DNA from: Sarcocystis neurona
Lineage: Eukaryota; Apicomplexa; Conoidasida; Eucoccidiorida; Sarcocystidae
Length of the DNA stretch: 64,000 nt
Reading direction: 5' to 3'
Assembly: GCA_000727475.1 (NCBI GenBank)
Contig: KL647302.1
Location: forward strand, 2,179,234 to 2,243,233
Position 1 is the stretch's first letter, and each line of letters begins with the position of its first letter. The notes beneath the pieces were generated by a model. That model ran no database searches and was not told where the DNA came from. It was given only the letters and a program-made list of their open reading frames with translations. Shown piece after piece: positions 35,468-48,300 of the stretch. Made by a program: the position numbers and the translations under genes.

Positions 35468-35752
35468 TCAGTGTTCGCTGCTGTCGGTTTTCTCTTCCTT
35501 CGGAGATTCGCCCTCTCCAGCCGCTTTGTCGGACGTCTTCTCGCCAGTCTGTGCCCCCTTTCCAGACTTCTCTCCCAGCCCCAGCTGCGCCGCGACCCGT
35601 GCGTCTATCGCTTTCAACTCTCTCTCGATTTCTTCGCGACGAGCAGCCACACGCGCTGCCTTCGTCGCACGGAGCTCCTGTGCAGCCTGCAGCTTCTCCG
35701 TCAGCACCTTGAGACACGGCTCCAGCTCAGCCTCGCACACGGGCGCATCAAC
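35468..35752 (-). CDS. BFR1-like exon 8 (C-terminal coil and stop)
   Basis: Acceptor ATTTGGCAG. Encodes VDAPVCEAELEPCLKVLTEK, an alanine/arginine/glutamate coil (RVAARREEIERELKAIDARV) and a disordered lysine/serine tail ending TDSSEH, TGA at 35468-35470. It corresponds to the yeast stretch LDVTVPINSDDVKITVEQLKK. Confidence 0.87.
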   Translation of the reverse strand, partial: VDAPVCEAELEPCLKVLTEKLQAAQELRATKAARVAARREEIERELKAIDARVAAQLGLGEKSGKGAQTGEKTSDKAAGEGESPKEEKTDSSEH

Positions 35753-38700
35753 CTGCCAAATCACGTGCAAGTACACCGACATGCATCTGCTCAGCAACTG
35801 TCCACCGCGGCGCAGCCCCAACGAGATGCAAAACACGTTATAAGCTATTCTACACGTATGCACCCGTCCTTTACACACGCGTAGGTGCACACGTGGGGAC
35901 ACAGAGAAATATAATATATATAGAAAAAGAGAGACACATACACGTTGACGTATCAACTTGTGTAAGTGCGGATGTATATTATATATATACACGTACACCT
36001 ACGGTCATACGCCTACTTCTATTTCTACACACACATACGCACCACGCGTGTCCATACAGGTGTACATATGTACTAGAAAGAAAGATCGACCGTATATATA
36101 TAGATATGTATATATATAGATGTGTACATTCAAAAGTGTATCTTGATGAATGTAGCTTATCAGGTGGATGGGGCTGTACACCTTTTCGTGTGTATATTTT
36201 AAGTTGGGGTGTATACATGCTGAAGGCGTACATGCTCGCGAACTTTTATGTGTCTCCCTCAGAGCATGTGTGTGTGTGTGTGTGGCTTTGGCGAGGAAAA
36301 ACGCACCCCACACTGTTCGAAGTAGGAGAGTGTGCCGATGTCGTGTTTGATGCACTTGGGCTTTTGCGTTTTGACTTTCCCTTCTGCCTTCTTCTTGGAT
36401 CCTTTCGGCGCGAAGTAGTATTCTTCTTCTCGCTGATTCTTCGGTAGCAGCGCCATGCCTTCTCCCTTGGGCTGGCAGACAGACACCGACGAGAAGGGGA
36501 GGCAAAACCGAAAAACGCAATTTCATAAACCGTCGACGCACACACACACACACACATCTCTGTACACCTACTAGTAGACACAAAACGCGATTAAATATCA
36601 CTTCTTTCCATGCGCATATATACACACACATATATGCTTACACACATAGAAAGATAAATCTTATCCTACGATATTTGTAAGTACATACATATGTGTGTAT
36701 ATATGTATAATCTCGATAGATACACCGGATGAAACATACAAAAGCGCAGTGGGCGTACGGCGCTGTGCGGGAGCGATTAAATACGAGTGAGAAGTACAGA
36801 AAACTCCTCAGTCCTCACCACAGGGCACCTGTGAACCACGCTACTTTTTCCAGATAAGCAAATACGTCCGGATCGGTATACGGACAGCCCACCACCGCAC
36901 CACTTTGCCATGTTACCACATATCCGCACCTCCACGGGTGTCGCACCCAAGACCTACATATACCTGTCTGTACACGTGTGTGTGTCTAGACATACGTATG
37001 TATGTGTGTACACACGTGTACGTGCATGTATGAATGTATGTACGTACACTCTCTGCAGGGTTACCACAGCGAGCTACAATAGGCAAAGGCCTCGGACCGG
37101 CTTCGGCAGCAGCACAGCTGCTCGCAGCCGAATGAGGAAATATTGCCTTCACCCAGTTGCCATCTTTTCTCAGGCATGCACCCTGTCAGTTCCCGTCTTT
37201 CTCATGTCTATGTCGCCACTACCCGTAAGAACGTGTACATGTGGTGTGGTGGCCAGTCATCTCATACGTACACAGAGAGATGTATGTATATGTATATATA
37301 TATATGTGAAGACAGATGGTGCATTAGTTTTTCGAACGATCTTTTCCAGAAGTGCACCGCGCACGCAAACATCTATTCGTGCGGCCTTTTGCAAAGCACA
37401 GCTGTTCACACACGTGTGCAGCAGCTGTTCTCCACCCCCCTTCCCCGCGGCAGGCGCAGGAGCTTGACACTGTTTCTTCTGGTCTTCTATTTTCCTCGTC
37501 TGAACGAGTATGCCGCTTTCTCTCCCCGAGCGACGGCGCGCTCCTGCGGAGTCCACGTTCGTGTCTGTGTGTGTGTGCTGCGTACCGCGGTGATGGCTTC
37601 CTTCTTCTCGTCTGCGGCCTTCTGCGGCTGCTGTTGCTGCTCAGGTGCCGCGGCACTGAAATTTTCCACGATCTTCTTCACGTAGGCGATGGTGTGGGTG
37701 AGCAGAACTATCTCCGCATCTACGGGTTCCTCGTCTACCATCTCCAGCTGCCTCTCCAGGTTCGCTCTCTCCTGCTCGGCCTGTCGCCTCATGCGCTCCT
37801 CTCGCAGCTGCAGCAGCACCGCAGCTCCAGCAACCGCCCACCATACGACCGCTTATAACAACACTACCAATTTATGAAGCGGCGGTGGGGCACGTTGGTC
37901 AAGCCGCCCCACAAAGTTGGCCGCCACTCCCCCCGCCCCCCTCCCCGCACACGCACACACGCGCGAAAGAAGAGCACGCCGCAGGCCAGCGAAACGCGGC
38001 AGAAGAATACGCACTTGCAGGCGTAGTGAGGAGACGTGTCCACGTGCGGCGCTGATCGCGATGCAGCAGAAGAGTACGACTGCCGAGGCACCCACCTCCA
38101 AGCCGGAAGAGGTGTTTCTCGCTTTCCGACTTCGTCCGCGTGGCTGTGTAAACTCATAGATACATATGTGTATACGTACAGAAGCACACAATCTGTGCCA
38201 GGAACGTCTAGATTATTACGTCGTCCACATATACGTGTATGTGCACACAAAGGCAACTTCAGCGGAGGAGCTGCCTACAAGCCACAGCGGTATAGTAACA
38301 CATGAACAAATACATACAGACATAGACAGACAGATACACAGCTTAACGAACGACTACCCGTACAACACAGTCTCACACTCCTTCACGCGCACACACATAG
38401 ATATATATAGGCACACTAGTATACACGTATATGCAGGAACACACACACATACACGTACATATTGTTAACTGCCTGAAAAACAAATTTCCCCCTTCTCTTG
38501 CTGCTGCATCCCCTTCTTCTTCGCGTCGCACCGAGAACGAACAAAGATGGCTACGCACTACGGGGTGCGGCACCAGCACTGTCAAGCGGTGTACACGTAT
38601 CCACATCCCGCCCCAAAGACAACCTGCCTCCGGAGTTAAGCCACTGCAGGAATAAAGGAAAACTTCACACTGGTCGGGAAGAAGCTGCACGCAAAAATAT

Positions 38701-41700
38701 TATTTCGCTGAATCTCTTTCTCGTACTTTTTCGTTTCTCTCATGTCGCTGCTGCGCCAGGTACGCCTGGTACTTCCAGTTCTCCTTCTTGAAAGCGTCCT
38801 GAATCTCTCGCCGCTGAACAACAACAGCAACTCAGTTGCTCGCATCGCCTTTGCGCACGCATACGCAGGTCTTCGCATCTTCGTGAAGACAGAAACGTCA
38901 CACATTCAAAAAGCCACACGTACAGATCTCTGTGTGCAGGAAAACGTGTGCTGCACGCTGAATTCATACACGTATGCACATAGATAAAAATTTTGGTATC
39001 TATGTAGATATACATGTAGATGATGTATCTATATATATGCACTCGGAAGTCACACCTGCAGATCCGTATGTGCAAAAAAGCGAGTCGCAAGCTGAGCACA
39101 CGTATGCGTATATACATATATATATTTTCTTCTTTTAGGTTTCTAACGCACACATACAGCTCCGTACGTACAAGAAAATGTGACTCGCAAGCTGAGTGTA
39201 CATATATGGATATATAAGCTTCTAAGACATACGTACAGATCCGTATGTAGAGGAGAGGGTGAGTCGTACAGTGGACACATACACATACTTATATATGTTC
39301 GCTTCTACACAGACGTATCTGCTACGTACGCAAGACAGCACGGCAAGAGGTCCACGCCAGGGAAACTGGGAAGTGAATCTACGAAGAGGCATCACAACAA
39401 AAAAGTAGCTTCACCCAGAAAGCGTGGACACACAGGACACATGTCTAGCTTATGACTTGCCTTCCCCTTCTGTATCCCGCCGCTTAGTGGCACGTCCACG
39501 TTTATTTTAGAAATTAACACACATTTATTATGTACATCCGCCCGTAAGTTATGCCACTGCGCTGCTGGTTGCCTCTCCCGCTGCAGTAGACGAGCTGCAC
39601 TTCCGTACGCACCGATGTCCGTCCACACGCGCAGCGCCCGGCTGCAGGCACTCCTGGGAGTGGTACTTGTAAGAGTCGTGAAAGACGGTTCTACAATACA
39701 TGTGCGGAGCTGAAGAGGAAAGGAGAAGCTTCACTGCTCTTCCTACGAGCAAAAATGCTGAGATACATGCGAAGCCGCGCGCACTGCTTTCCCTTCTCCT
39801 CACTGTGCGAGTGAACGGCTCGAGCAGATATGTTGAGCTTTGCTGCTGTTCGATCCAGGCAGCTGTCGCTGCTGCCGCTGATGAAAATAAAGGACACTTT
39901 CTCCGTCTTCCTGCAGTTTCAGCTCCTGAGACAACACAGCGACGGGCTACGGGTGCTGTTACTGCTGCTACTGCTGCAACTAGCCGTACACGTGTACTTC
40001 CCTTTTCGCCAGTGCTGCGTGTAAGAAGCGGCACACTAGTCGGCAAACTACGCTACTGCTGCTGCTGTTCCACACATTTTGCTGCTGCTGTTGTTCTCGT
40101 CGCTGCTGCTGCTACTCCTCGTCTACTGCTGCTACTGCTGACGTTGCTCCCATCGCTGCTGCTGCTGTTCCTGGTCTATTGCTGCTGCCGCTAATGTTGC
40201 TCTCGTCGCTGCTGCTGCTGCTGCCATTCCTGTCGCTGCTGCTGCTGTTCCTCGTGTGCTGCGGCTGTTGTTGTTGCAGTCGTCGGTGCTGCTGCTGTAA
40301 CTCCGGTTCTGCTGCTGACATTCCTGCTGTTTCTCTCGTTCGTGCTGCTGCTGGCATGCTGTTCGTCCCGCTGCCGCCGCTGTGTTGCCGCTGCCCCCGC
40401 TGTCTTGCGGCTGCCTCCGCTGCTGCTTTTGCTTCTCTTGCGCGGCTTACCCTTCCGATATGTTCTCCCATTTGTTTGGTGAGTCTCTCTCTTTCTTCGA
40501 TAAGTTCTCTGCCTGGGGCTGTGGCCTGCTGCCGCTGCTGCACGAGCTGCGTGTACTTTTCTTGTTCCTCTCTCCTTGTCGCCCGCAGTTCCAGCAAGCG
40601 CGTTCGCACTTCGTCCAGCACCGTGCGCAGAGGAACTGAGGGCGAGAAAAAGAAGAACAACAGGATGAAAAAGTTGAGCAAGAGTAAAACGGAAGGTGAA
40701 GAAGGAAACGAGGAGACGACTACGACTACGACGAAAATACACGTACGCACACACGGAGGACGAGACGAGAAGGGAAATGTGAAGAGGGATCCACAGAACT
40801 TCAAAAAAGAAGACCAAGAGACTAAGAGACACGGACGGAGGAGAGAAACAAGAAGGGAGGTGGACGAAGAAGTTCAGAAAACGGGAAGAACATACGGAAG
40901 TGACGGCGTCCCACAGAATGTAGACGGAACAAACTAGTCCTGCAGAGTCTTGCTGCCACAAGAACAACTGCAGCAGTTCTCTTCTCAAGAAAAAACAGCA
41001 ACAGCAGCTAACTGCAGCAGTCTTCTTCTCTCGTCAAAAGATACGCACCAACACCAGCTGTCCCTTCTCAACAAGAGCAACACTCCCCGCCGCTCGTTTT
41101 TTTACCATCACTCCCCACCTCTTGAGCAGCAAAGACGGCAGCACCGCCACGTCCCAGCATCACCGGCAGGTCCCACCGCCAACGGCAGGTCCCAGCATTA
41201 GCGGCAGGTCTCAGCATTTGCGGCAGGTCCCAGCACTACCCTCCCCCACGTCCTTCGTAGTCCCTCCTTTTTCCTCCTCGCTTTCTCTTCTTCACGGTTC
41301 TACTCTTACGCACTTCTTATACGCACTTCTCTTCTGCCAGTGACCACATGGAAGAAGCAGCAGCACCTGCAGCAGCCCCCGCCCTCGATAGGAGCCATTC
41401 CGCAGCAGCAGCAGGAGCTGGAGCAGCAGCCTCCGCTGTAAGACTCCTTCCGACACAAACACCAGCAGCCCTCTTTCACCAACAGCAATACCTCGTCCCT
41501 AACAGCGGCACCGGAGGCCGCACGCCGGGCCGCGGCAGCAGCGGCACCGCTGGCACAAACAGCAGCAGCAGCAGCACCCGGCGCCGCAGCAGCAGCAGCC
41601 GCAGCCGCAGAGCATCCGCTTTTGCCATGAAAGCAGCAGCAGCAACAGCAGCGACAGCAGCACGACTCCCGCTCGCTCAGGACCGGTCGCGCCTTTCTCA

Positions 41701-44700
41701 CTACAACGGGGCAGCCACCGTCGTAGCTGTACGAACCGCAGCAGCTGTACGAACAGCAGCAACACCGGCATGCCCAGCACCAGGATCAAGCAGTCAGCAG
41801 CGGCCCCGCAGTACGAACAGTGCTCGCAGCACACAGGCAGCGACAGCAGCAGCAGCAGGATGTTCCCCTTGTGTCAGGCCGCAATGTACTTACAGACAGA
41901 CGTTTCTTCGAAGGAGCTCAGCTTTCTGTCTAGACCCGTGTACTTCCCGATCAGCGGCTTGCTCTGCTTCAGCTGTTTGATCTGGTCCAGCAATTTCTTC
42001 TCTTCTTTCAAAGAAAGTGTGTTGGTCATCATGGAGTGCTCCAACGCTGCAATGCGCTTGTCCACTTCGTCCGCAGTCGAAAAACCGAGTTTCTTCTTCA
42101 TGTCCTGCACAGATTGTTTCTGCGGAGAGCCAACAGGGAAAGTAGGAAACCACAAGGATGGAGGACGACAACGGAAAAGGAAGAGAATCGAAACAATCTG
42201 CTTCCTAGAATAGGCCGTGAGAAACGAAAAAAAAACTTGCCACAGATAGACACGAAGACCAACAACGCCACAAGCAAACACAACTTCCCACGGATAGACA
42301 CGCCGGAGATACACCTGTCCGCAAGTATTCTCCCGCACCCCTAGAAAACACACAGATCTCGATCTCTACAGACACGTGCCCATATATATGTACGTGGGTT
42401 GAGGCAGACACATCTGTAAATATATATATATGTATTTACACAGATAGATACATATCTACAGTGTATATGTATCTGTTTACAGAGGCCGTATACGTACAGG
42501 TGGACACACACATATCTGTAAATACATATATATACATACACATATACACAGAGAGAGAGGTAGGGGACACTTGATACGAACACACATAATATATTTGTAC
42601 ACAGAGGCATATATATATATACATATCGCAACCTATTTACAAGGATAAACACGTGTCGGTGCATTAATACTCGTTGATAAATATCCACACGCATGGGTAA
42701 TAATACGGAAGTGACGAGACGACAATATCGCATAGAAAGCGCAGTATACACTCACGAAGGACACCCACCAGGAAGAGAGACGTGCACCAATATGCTAAAA
42801 AATTCGCTCTCTAACACGCCGCAAAGAGAAAAGCCAACTGCTGCAATATTTCTGCGTGGACCATTGAGAAGCGATTTCAGATGGACATCCACAACTTCGC
42901 CGCTGCAAACAACGATGTGAACGCCGTCTGCTACACCTGCCGCCACCACACACACAGACGTTCACGTCCGCGTTGAAATTTCCACACATCTTTTCAATAT
43001 TAAACGACAGGAGCAACTCTACGGTCTCCACGGACACGTTGTGTGATAACTCAAAAAAAGAAAATTGCTGTTATTGCACGCGTTGCGCCTGTTGCTCTCT
43101 ACAACAGCTGCTGGCGCCCCCCTGTCTCCCTTCTCGCCGTTACCCAAGGGAAGTCCGCTGCTGTCTCTTCTAGGTGGATTTGCTATTGCTGTCTCTCTGC
43201 AGATCTGCTGCTGCTGCTTCTCTGCATCTCCCACTGCTGCATCGCTCTCCACTGCACTGCTGCTGCTGCTCTCACTTTTCCCGCACGTGACGTTGCCACC
43301 ACCTTGTCTATTCCCGGCACCTTCTGCTAATCCTGCCTCCTTCTTCCTACCATTTCTCTTGCTGCTGCTGTTGCTGTCGCTTCCCCCTCTTTTTTTCGTC
43401 CTGCTGCCTCTCTCTCTCCACCGCCTTCTTCTCACTTACTGCTGGCTGTACGCCCTCCTTCTATCCCTGCTTCCGCCGTCACCGAGCTCTCTCTGACGCA
43501 GTCACTACCCACAAATCAGACTGCCCGATGTAGCTGTTTCTTTCCACAGTCTCTCTTGATCGCACACGCATCCCTGCGGCTTCTTCAACGAACTTCCTCA
43601 CTTCGTCTTCCCTTCACACAAACGCACCGCAACTACATTCACACACGTGAATGTACACACGTGTGTAGTTCTTCACGAGTGCCATTGCATGCGCTCAAGA
43701 CAGAATCCTCCTATCCGGACGATCTATGAATGCCTCACCCCATATGGACGCATATATCTACATATATATGTATATACATTTCTACAGTATATAGACGTGT
43801 ACGTGCGTATGGATATACACATATGTGTACGCGTCCAGGCGTGAATACACACACGTGCACACATAAAAATATACCCACACGCACGTACGTACACACATAA
43901 AATCCTTCACGTCTGCTGGTTCTTACCATTTCTCTCCCTTCTTTCTGCCTCATTTCGATCGTTTCCATCAGCGTCTTGCGCTCTGCTTCGCATTTGTCGA
44001 CCTGTACTTGGATCTCATCAAGACGAGCGCGCAGTTCCTGCTTCTTTCTGTTGTATTCTTCACGGCCCCCTACCAGTTGCACGATACGCTGCTGCAGTTC
44101 ATTCTAATTGCAGACGCAGCCACAGGAAGAAGAAAATCAGCGGAATAAGGCGCTCAGAAATATAAACTGAGGACACCACGGAAAAGGAGAAAACAAAGCC
44201 GCACGTGGACCAACACACGACCGGGCCAGCGGCAGCAAAACAACGAGCAGCACCCAGAAAACAACAGCAGCTCTGGTAGCAAGAACAACGCCTGGAACAA
44301 CATATACAACGCAAGAGAGGAAACGAGGAGCAGCAGGACAGCGAGCAGGTTAACGAAGAGCAGCAAGAACGAGACGTGCAGCAACAGGAAGGCGCGGAGT
44401 GGCAGCAGGAAGGCAGCACGTCCTCCCCAGGAAAACAACAGCAACAGCACCAACACCGCATTACGAAGAACGGAAGTGAGGCAGCAATAAGAGCGCTAAC
44501 GCCACATAGAAACGAAAAGAGCAGTTCCTGAGAGTACTACAAAAACACACTTAGTCCTTCCACTGCCCACGTCGCTTTGCCCACAAAAGTGGGAGGCTGC
44601 GCCATGTTCTGGACTGTCAGTTATTTGGAAGTCTTCCTTACGACGGCATAACGCCGGACTGCACTGCTTAGCGGCGTTACGAAAAATAGACTACATCGGC

Positions 44701-45366
44701 AGTCAATATCCGTACAGCAACAATAAAAAATGTGACCAGTCAACGCTTCTGTAACTCAGCTGTCGGTGTCAGTTACACTACACATGTTCAGCCTCCTCTG
44801 CGTGTCCTGTACAGCAAGCGGCTACTCAAGACTGCTTAGAATGTCCTGCACGTGCCTAACAAGAAGACAAGAAGCCACAGCAGCAGCTGGAGCAAGCCTC
44901 GGCAGAGGCCGAAAGGTGCAACAGCAGCAGCACGCGGGCGCTACTGCTGGCAGAAGCAGCCTCGGCATCATGCAAACGCAGCCGAGCCGCGAACACACGT
45001 AGCCGAATGCAGTGCTGTGTATCCGTTTGGAAGTAACGAATTGTTTTCTTTGAAAAAAGTTTCGGTATTGAGAATCTGCAGACTGAATCGCGGCTCTCCT
45101 TTGAATACTCGGTTGAGAGCGCCTCCGAACACAAGTGGTGGAGAAAGCTGGAGGCCGTGCACTGAGACAACGCAAAATGTGTTCGAATGCAGACTTTTCC
45201 TATTCCTCACAATTTTCACTTTCAGCTCCTCGATAGCTTTATTCTCCACATCAATTTTCTCCTGGTACTCTTTTTCATTCGGTTTAGGGACAGGCGCGAG
45301 CTTCTCCTTCACATCCTTGTTGCCCGTAGGCAGGGGAGCCGCCCTCTCTGTGGCCGCGGTCGCCAT
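35468..45366 (-). CDS. BFR1-like coiled-coil protein (nuclear segregation / polysome-associated), 8 exons
   Basis: Exons in transcript order (plus coordinates): 45211-45366, 43927-44103, 41894-42119, 40451-40635, 38727-38813, 37586-37807, 36307-36471, 35468-35752. All introns are GT-AG and every phase fits; total 1503 nt, 500 residues plus TGA (yeast Bfr1 is 470). ATG at 45366 begins MATAATERAAPLPTG; an in-frame upstream ATG at 45408 exists but has a poorer context. Most of the chain is charged coiled coil. Diagnostic blocks: residues about 119-165 with KKKLGFSTADEVDKRIAALE and LSLKEEKKLLDQIKQL (yeast AKFSSTAEAKQRINEIEESI, LSLVQEKLLVKEMQSL), REIQDAFKKENWKYQ (yeast ADFDNEFKAFRAK), then RMRRQAEQERANLERQ and an AEIVLLTHTIAYVKKI block. 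Residues 352-406 are a K-rich linker ending DIGTLSYFEQCG. Yeast Bfr1 binds mRNA and polysomes and affects nuclear segregation and secretion; the role here is inferred from family. Confidence 0.88.
38900..39265. repeat. Tandem repeat with ACGTACAGATCCGTATGT units, BFR1-like intron 4
   Basis: Four diverged copies: ACACGTACAGATCTCTGTGT, ACACCTGCAGATCCGTATGT, ACATACAGCTCCGTACGTAC and ACGTACAGATCCGTATGTAG. The second and third are followed by GCGAGTCGCAAGCTGAG or GTGACTCGCAAGCTGAG. Confidence 0.78.
39945..40435. repeat. CTG/GCT (CAG on coding strand) tract, BFR1-like intron 4
   Basis: Dense interrupted (GCTGCTGCT)n with CTCGTCGCTGCTGCTGCTGC motifs. It begins only about 15 bp inside the intron after the exon 4 donor (GTAAGC at 40445-40450). 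On the minus strand the exon 4 frame stays open through the tract. Confidence 0.85.
41140..41240 (+). repeat. 19-bp minisatellite (CGGCAGGTCCCAGCATTAG)n, BFR1-like intron 3
   Basis: CGGCAGGTC starts at 41164, 41183, 41202 and 41221, exactly 19 bp apart. A degenerate copy precedes at about 41143. Spacing is perfect although the last bases vary, which suggests recent slippage or unequal exchange. Confidence 0.9.
41340..41885 (+). repeat. CAG/GCA triplet-rich tract, BFR1-like intron 3
   Basis: Interrupted CAG runs over about 540 bp (GCAGCAGCAGCAGGAGC, ACAGCAGCAGCAGCAGC and similar). It abuts the donor of exon 3 at 41893, so on the coding strand the intron opens into a CTG-rich stretch. Alanine-rich open frames on the plus strand come from this tract. 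Confidence 0.82.
41894..42119 (-). CDS. BFR1-like exon 3 (most conserved block)
   Basis: Acceptor CTCTCCGCAG, donor T|GTAAGT. Encodes KQSVQDMKKKLGFSTADEVD, IAALEHSM and LSLKEEKKLLDQIKQLKQ. This is the segment that best matches fungal Bfr1 and Plasmodium BFR1-domain proteins. Ends phase 1; exon 4 (40635 downward) completes a phenylalanine codon. Confidence 0.9.
42360..42640. repeat. TA/CA microsatellite block, BFR1-like intron 2
   Basis: AAATATATATATATGTATTT, ACACACATATCTGTAAATAC and similar repeats with a CAGAGAGAGAGG patch. Strand-symmetric and noncoding in appearance. Confidence 0.75.
43060..43400. repeat. CTG/TGC-rich tract, BFR1-like intron 2
   Basis: Interrupted GCTGCTGCTGCT stretches mixed with CTTCTC pyrimidine runs. 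A similar CAG-type patch occurs at 44250-44460 in intron 1. Neither shows a conserved product. Confidence 0.6.
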
Positions 45367-48300
45367 CGTTAGATCTTCGAAAAAAGGAAAAAGGTGGCAC
45401 GAAAGCAAAAATGACGAGATTGAATATTAGAAATGCGAAAGAGTCGAAAAATACGGGACGGTAGAGCAGCGGGGACAAAAGGAGTTCACGTGCGAAGGCG
45501 CAAAGGTAGATGCGCGCAGAAATGTGAGAACCGATTTGAGAAGCAAAGAACGCCCAGGGAAGAAGCACAACCTGTTATAACGTACCGCGGATATGAAACA
45601 CCACTGAAGATGGGGCTACAGCGATGCGATACGTAGAATCGTATGTGCGCACGTAGAAAATCAGGCGCTAACCCTACAATACTGGCGGACAAGAGATCTC
45701 CTAAAGACAGAGTAGCAGGAGAGAAATCGGCCCGGAAGGTGGTCCCCCTCCCCGCCACCAAAACCCTGCAAACCGGCAACTACCGACAGCACGACACTAA
45801 TGCAGATGCAGAGATATCGAAAGTACACACGCATAAAACAGACAGATGCAAGAAAGCGCACTGGGCAGCACGTATACGTGCAGACACTGGATGAGAACGT
45901 AGCATGATAATGGGAACATATCGCGAACCGCTGGTCAACACACTGCACCTGCTCATACAAAAGCTCACGCTGTGTCGTGTTGCAGCGTCACACACGCACG
46001 CCGGGACACGGGCGCGAAAAAGAGTTGTTCAAGCATTCGTGTGACTACGCACGTTCCAAAGACAGTCCACAGCGACAGCCTCGGCCACTCAAATCAAAGG
46101 TACTACTCATTCACCGAAAACATCGCCATCTACATCGACGCAAACGCTGCTCTGTCTGGAGTCGTGTTGCCACCACAAAAGCTCAGAAAATATATTTTTG
46201 AGGCTAAGTAAACGACCTTTGACTCAGACCATCTGTAACAGCACTCGGCGTACGTCCACAATCAGCACTGATTTTAAGGTTGACCACGAGAGAGGGGTCT
46301 GTATGGTATACTGCAGTGCCACGCCAAACGGCTGCGCTATTCTGCTGTGTCTGCAGCCGCTTATCCAACGTCATCACGGCAAATACTGACGACATGTGTC
46401 AAAACGTCACGTGCACGGCGCATGATCTCTCCCAGTTGTAGCCCGTGTTCGTGGTGGCGGTATTCCCCACTCACAAGGTGTACACAGCCTCAAAATTTCA
46501 AAAAACTGAACGTCAATCCCGTGAACAGCAAAAAAGGTCCTTCAGTGGCGCTTTTCGCACGACGCAGGGGTGGTCTTTTGCAATTAATACCCCAAACAGC
46601 CGAGACATGTATTCACACATTTCAAAAGCAGACTGGAAAACCCTCGTAGTTGTCCGCATCATCTCGTAAACCATAGGGGAGGACGTTACAAAAAAGCGAG
46701 GTCAACCTCTTCACGTGCTCACGGACGTCTACAATTCATCGTGTCTGGCAAATAAAAAGGCAGGGATAACTGCCCACTACGTAATATCTGCGTGCACGCT
46801 TGTACTAGACACACCGGCATGGGCAAGCACGTCCAGGACGACACGGGAATAAACTTCTTGTGGCCTATCAGAAGCGTCTGAGTAAAGGATGCAGCGTGTG
46901 AGTACTCTTAGTCCTGCGGTATGCTGCAACGGCATTTCAGGAGTGCTGCGGGTTCCACTACGAGTGTCAAGAACAGAACAAGAGGCGACAGGAGTGCCCC
47001 TGGCAGGAAAGCTGCCGGCTGGTAAACAGAGCTTCAACCGTTCTCTAGTCGACATTCACATAACGGTGTCCTATTCGAGTCACGCTCAGCAGCTTCCAGC
47101 ATCAACGCCCATGCGTCAGTCGACGAAGTACTCGGAGTGACGGAACGCAGGTGCAGTTTGTCCCCTTTTTTCGACGCTGGCCGAGGGGGAGTAGAGCAGA
47201 CGGATACAGAAGGGATAGCAAATGCGTAAACTCAATAGGGTAGGGACCTACACGAGTGAGGAAAGAATGCATGCCGTGCTCGTAGTAACTTTGAGATATA
47301 GTGGTACATACACGTGTTGTGCGACGGACGGATGCAGATGTACAGACACAGCTGTTTTTCTTGGAAGTGGAGTGCTTGCTCGGCTGAAGAAAAAACACGC
47401 CTGGTATGAATTAACGTCGGGGAGCGTCTTGAACGACCCGAAGATGGCAGCGGTTAAGTCGCAGTTTTCCAGGTGACTCTGACTGCATGAAGCGACCCAG
47501 TTGTTGCACCACTAAACTATGGGGAGTTCCCCTAGAAGTTGCGATCGAAAGTCCTGCCAAGAGACAACCTACCTCCTGACGTTCCGCCTGTAGCTCGAGT
47601 GACATATGCGTTTTCTCCGTTGTCTACGGCAGTCGATCCCGTGTTTGCTCCGGCCTCCTCGTTCTCTTCCAGGAGTCGCCAACTATGCAACTTTTCGCTG
47701 TCTGGTACCACTATCCCCCGCGCCTGATCGCCAGTTGTCCAGCGTGTTTGGGTTCTACAAACGCAGGGGATGCCGTCTCCAGAGTGAAACAGCCAAAGAA
47801 CACTGAATAGAGAATCTGCCACTTTGGGGAGTTCTCGTCAAAAAGATGTGGTAGGGACTGTTGCTAAGCAGTAGTCAGGCAAAATGGCAGTTTCCTTCAC
47901 GCTGCTTCTCCTCTCCGCACGTAATTACGTACACCGCAACGCGCGCACCCGTCCGCTTTTTGCCACTCACAAAATAAGAGAGCCATGAAAAAATTGCAGA
48001 GGCCCGCAGCTGTTTTATAAGTTCCCAGGACGCACAAATGGCGCTTTTACATGCGAGAGAGGCAACTGCTGCAGTTGAGTAGCCCCGCATGGGCAACTGC
48101 CGCAATCGTGTCGAGAGGCCGCGGACGCGGAAGAAGGAACAAAGTCTAACGCGGGGATCAACCGCAGAAAGTCGAGGCAAGACCTGAGCGGAATACTTAG
48201 AGCGCAACGCGGCGCGGAAACCCGTATTTTGAGCTCCAGCTCAAAAGATAAAGCCAAAACTACTAAAGGGAGGGAGCTCTGCAACAATCGAAACACCTCT

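Noticed and set aside
40191..40988. 265-codon minus-strand open frame beside BFR1-like exon 4
   Set aside because: Different frame from the conserved exon 4 and made mainly of the CAG tract; treated as a shadow.
41348..41980. 210-codon alanine/serine/glutamine-rich open frame on the plus strand
   Set aside because: Arises from the CAG tract in the BFR1-like intron 3 and runs antisense into its conserved exon 3. No splice or homology support.
45972..46211. Short frame ending in IAIYIDANAALSGVVL, faintly like a retroelement RNase H strand
   Set aside because: Match is a few residues only, with no reverse transcriptase, integrase or terminal repeats nearby.
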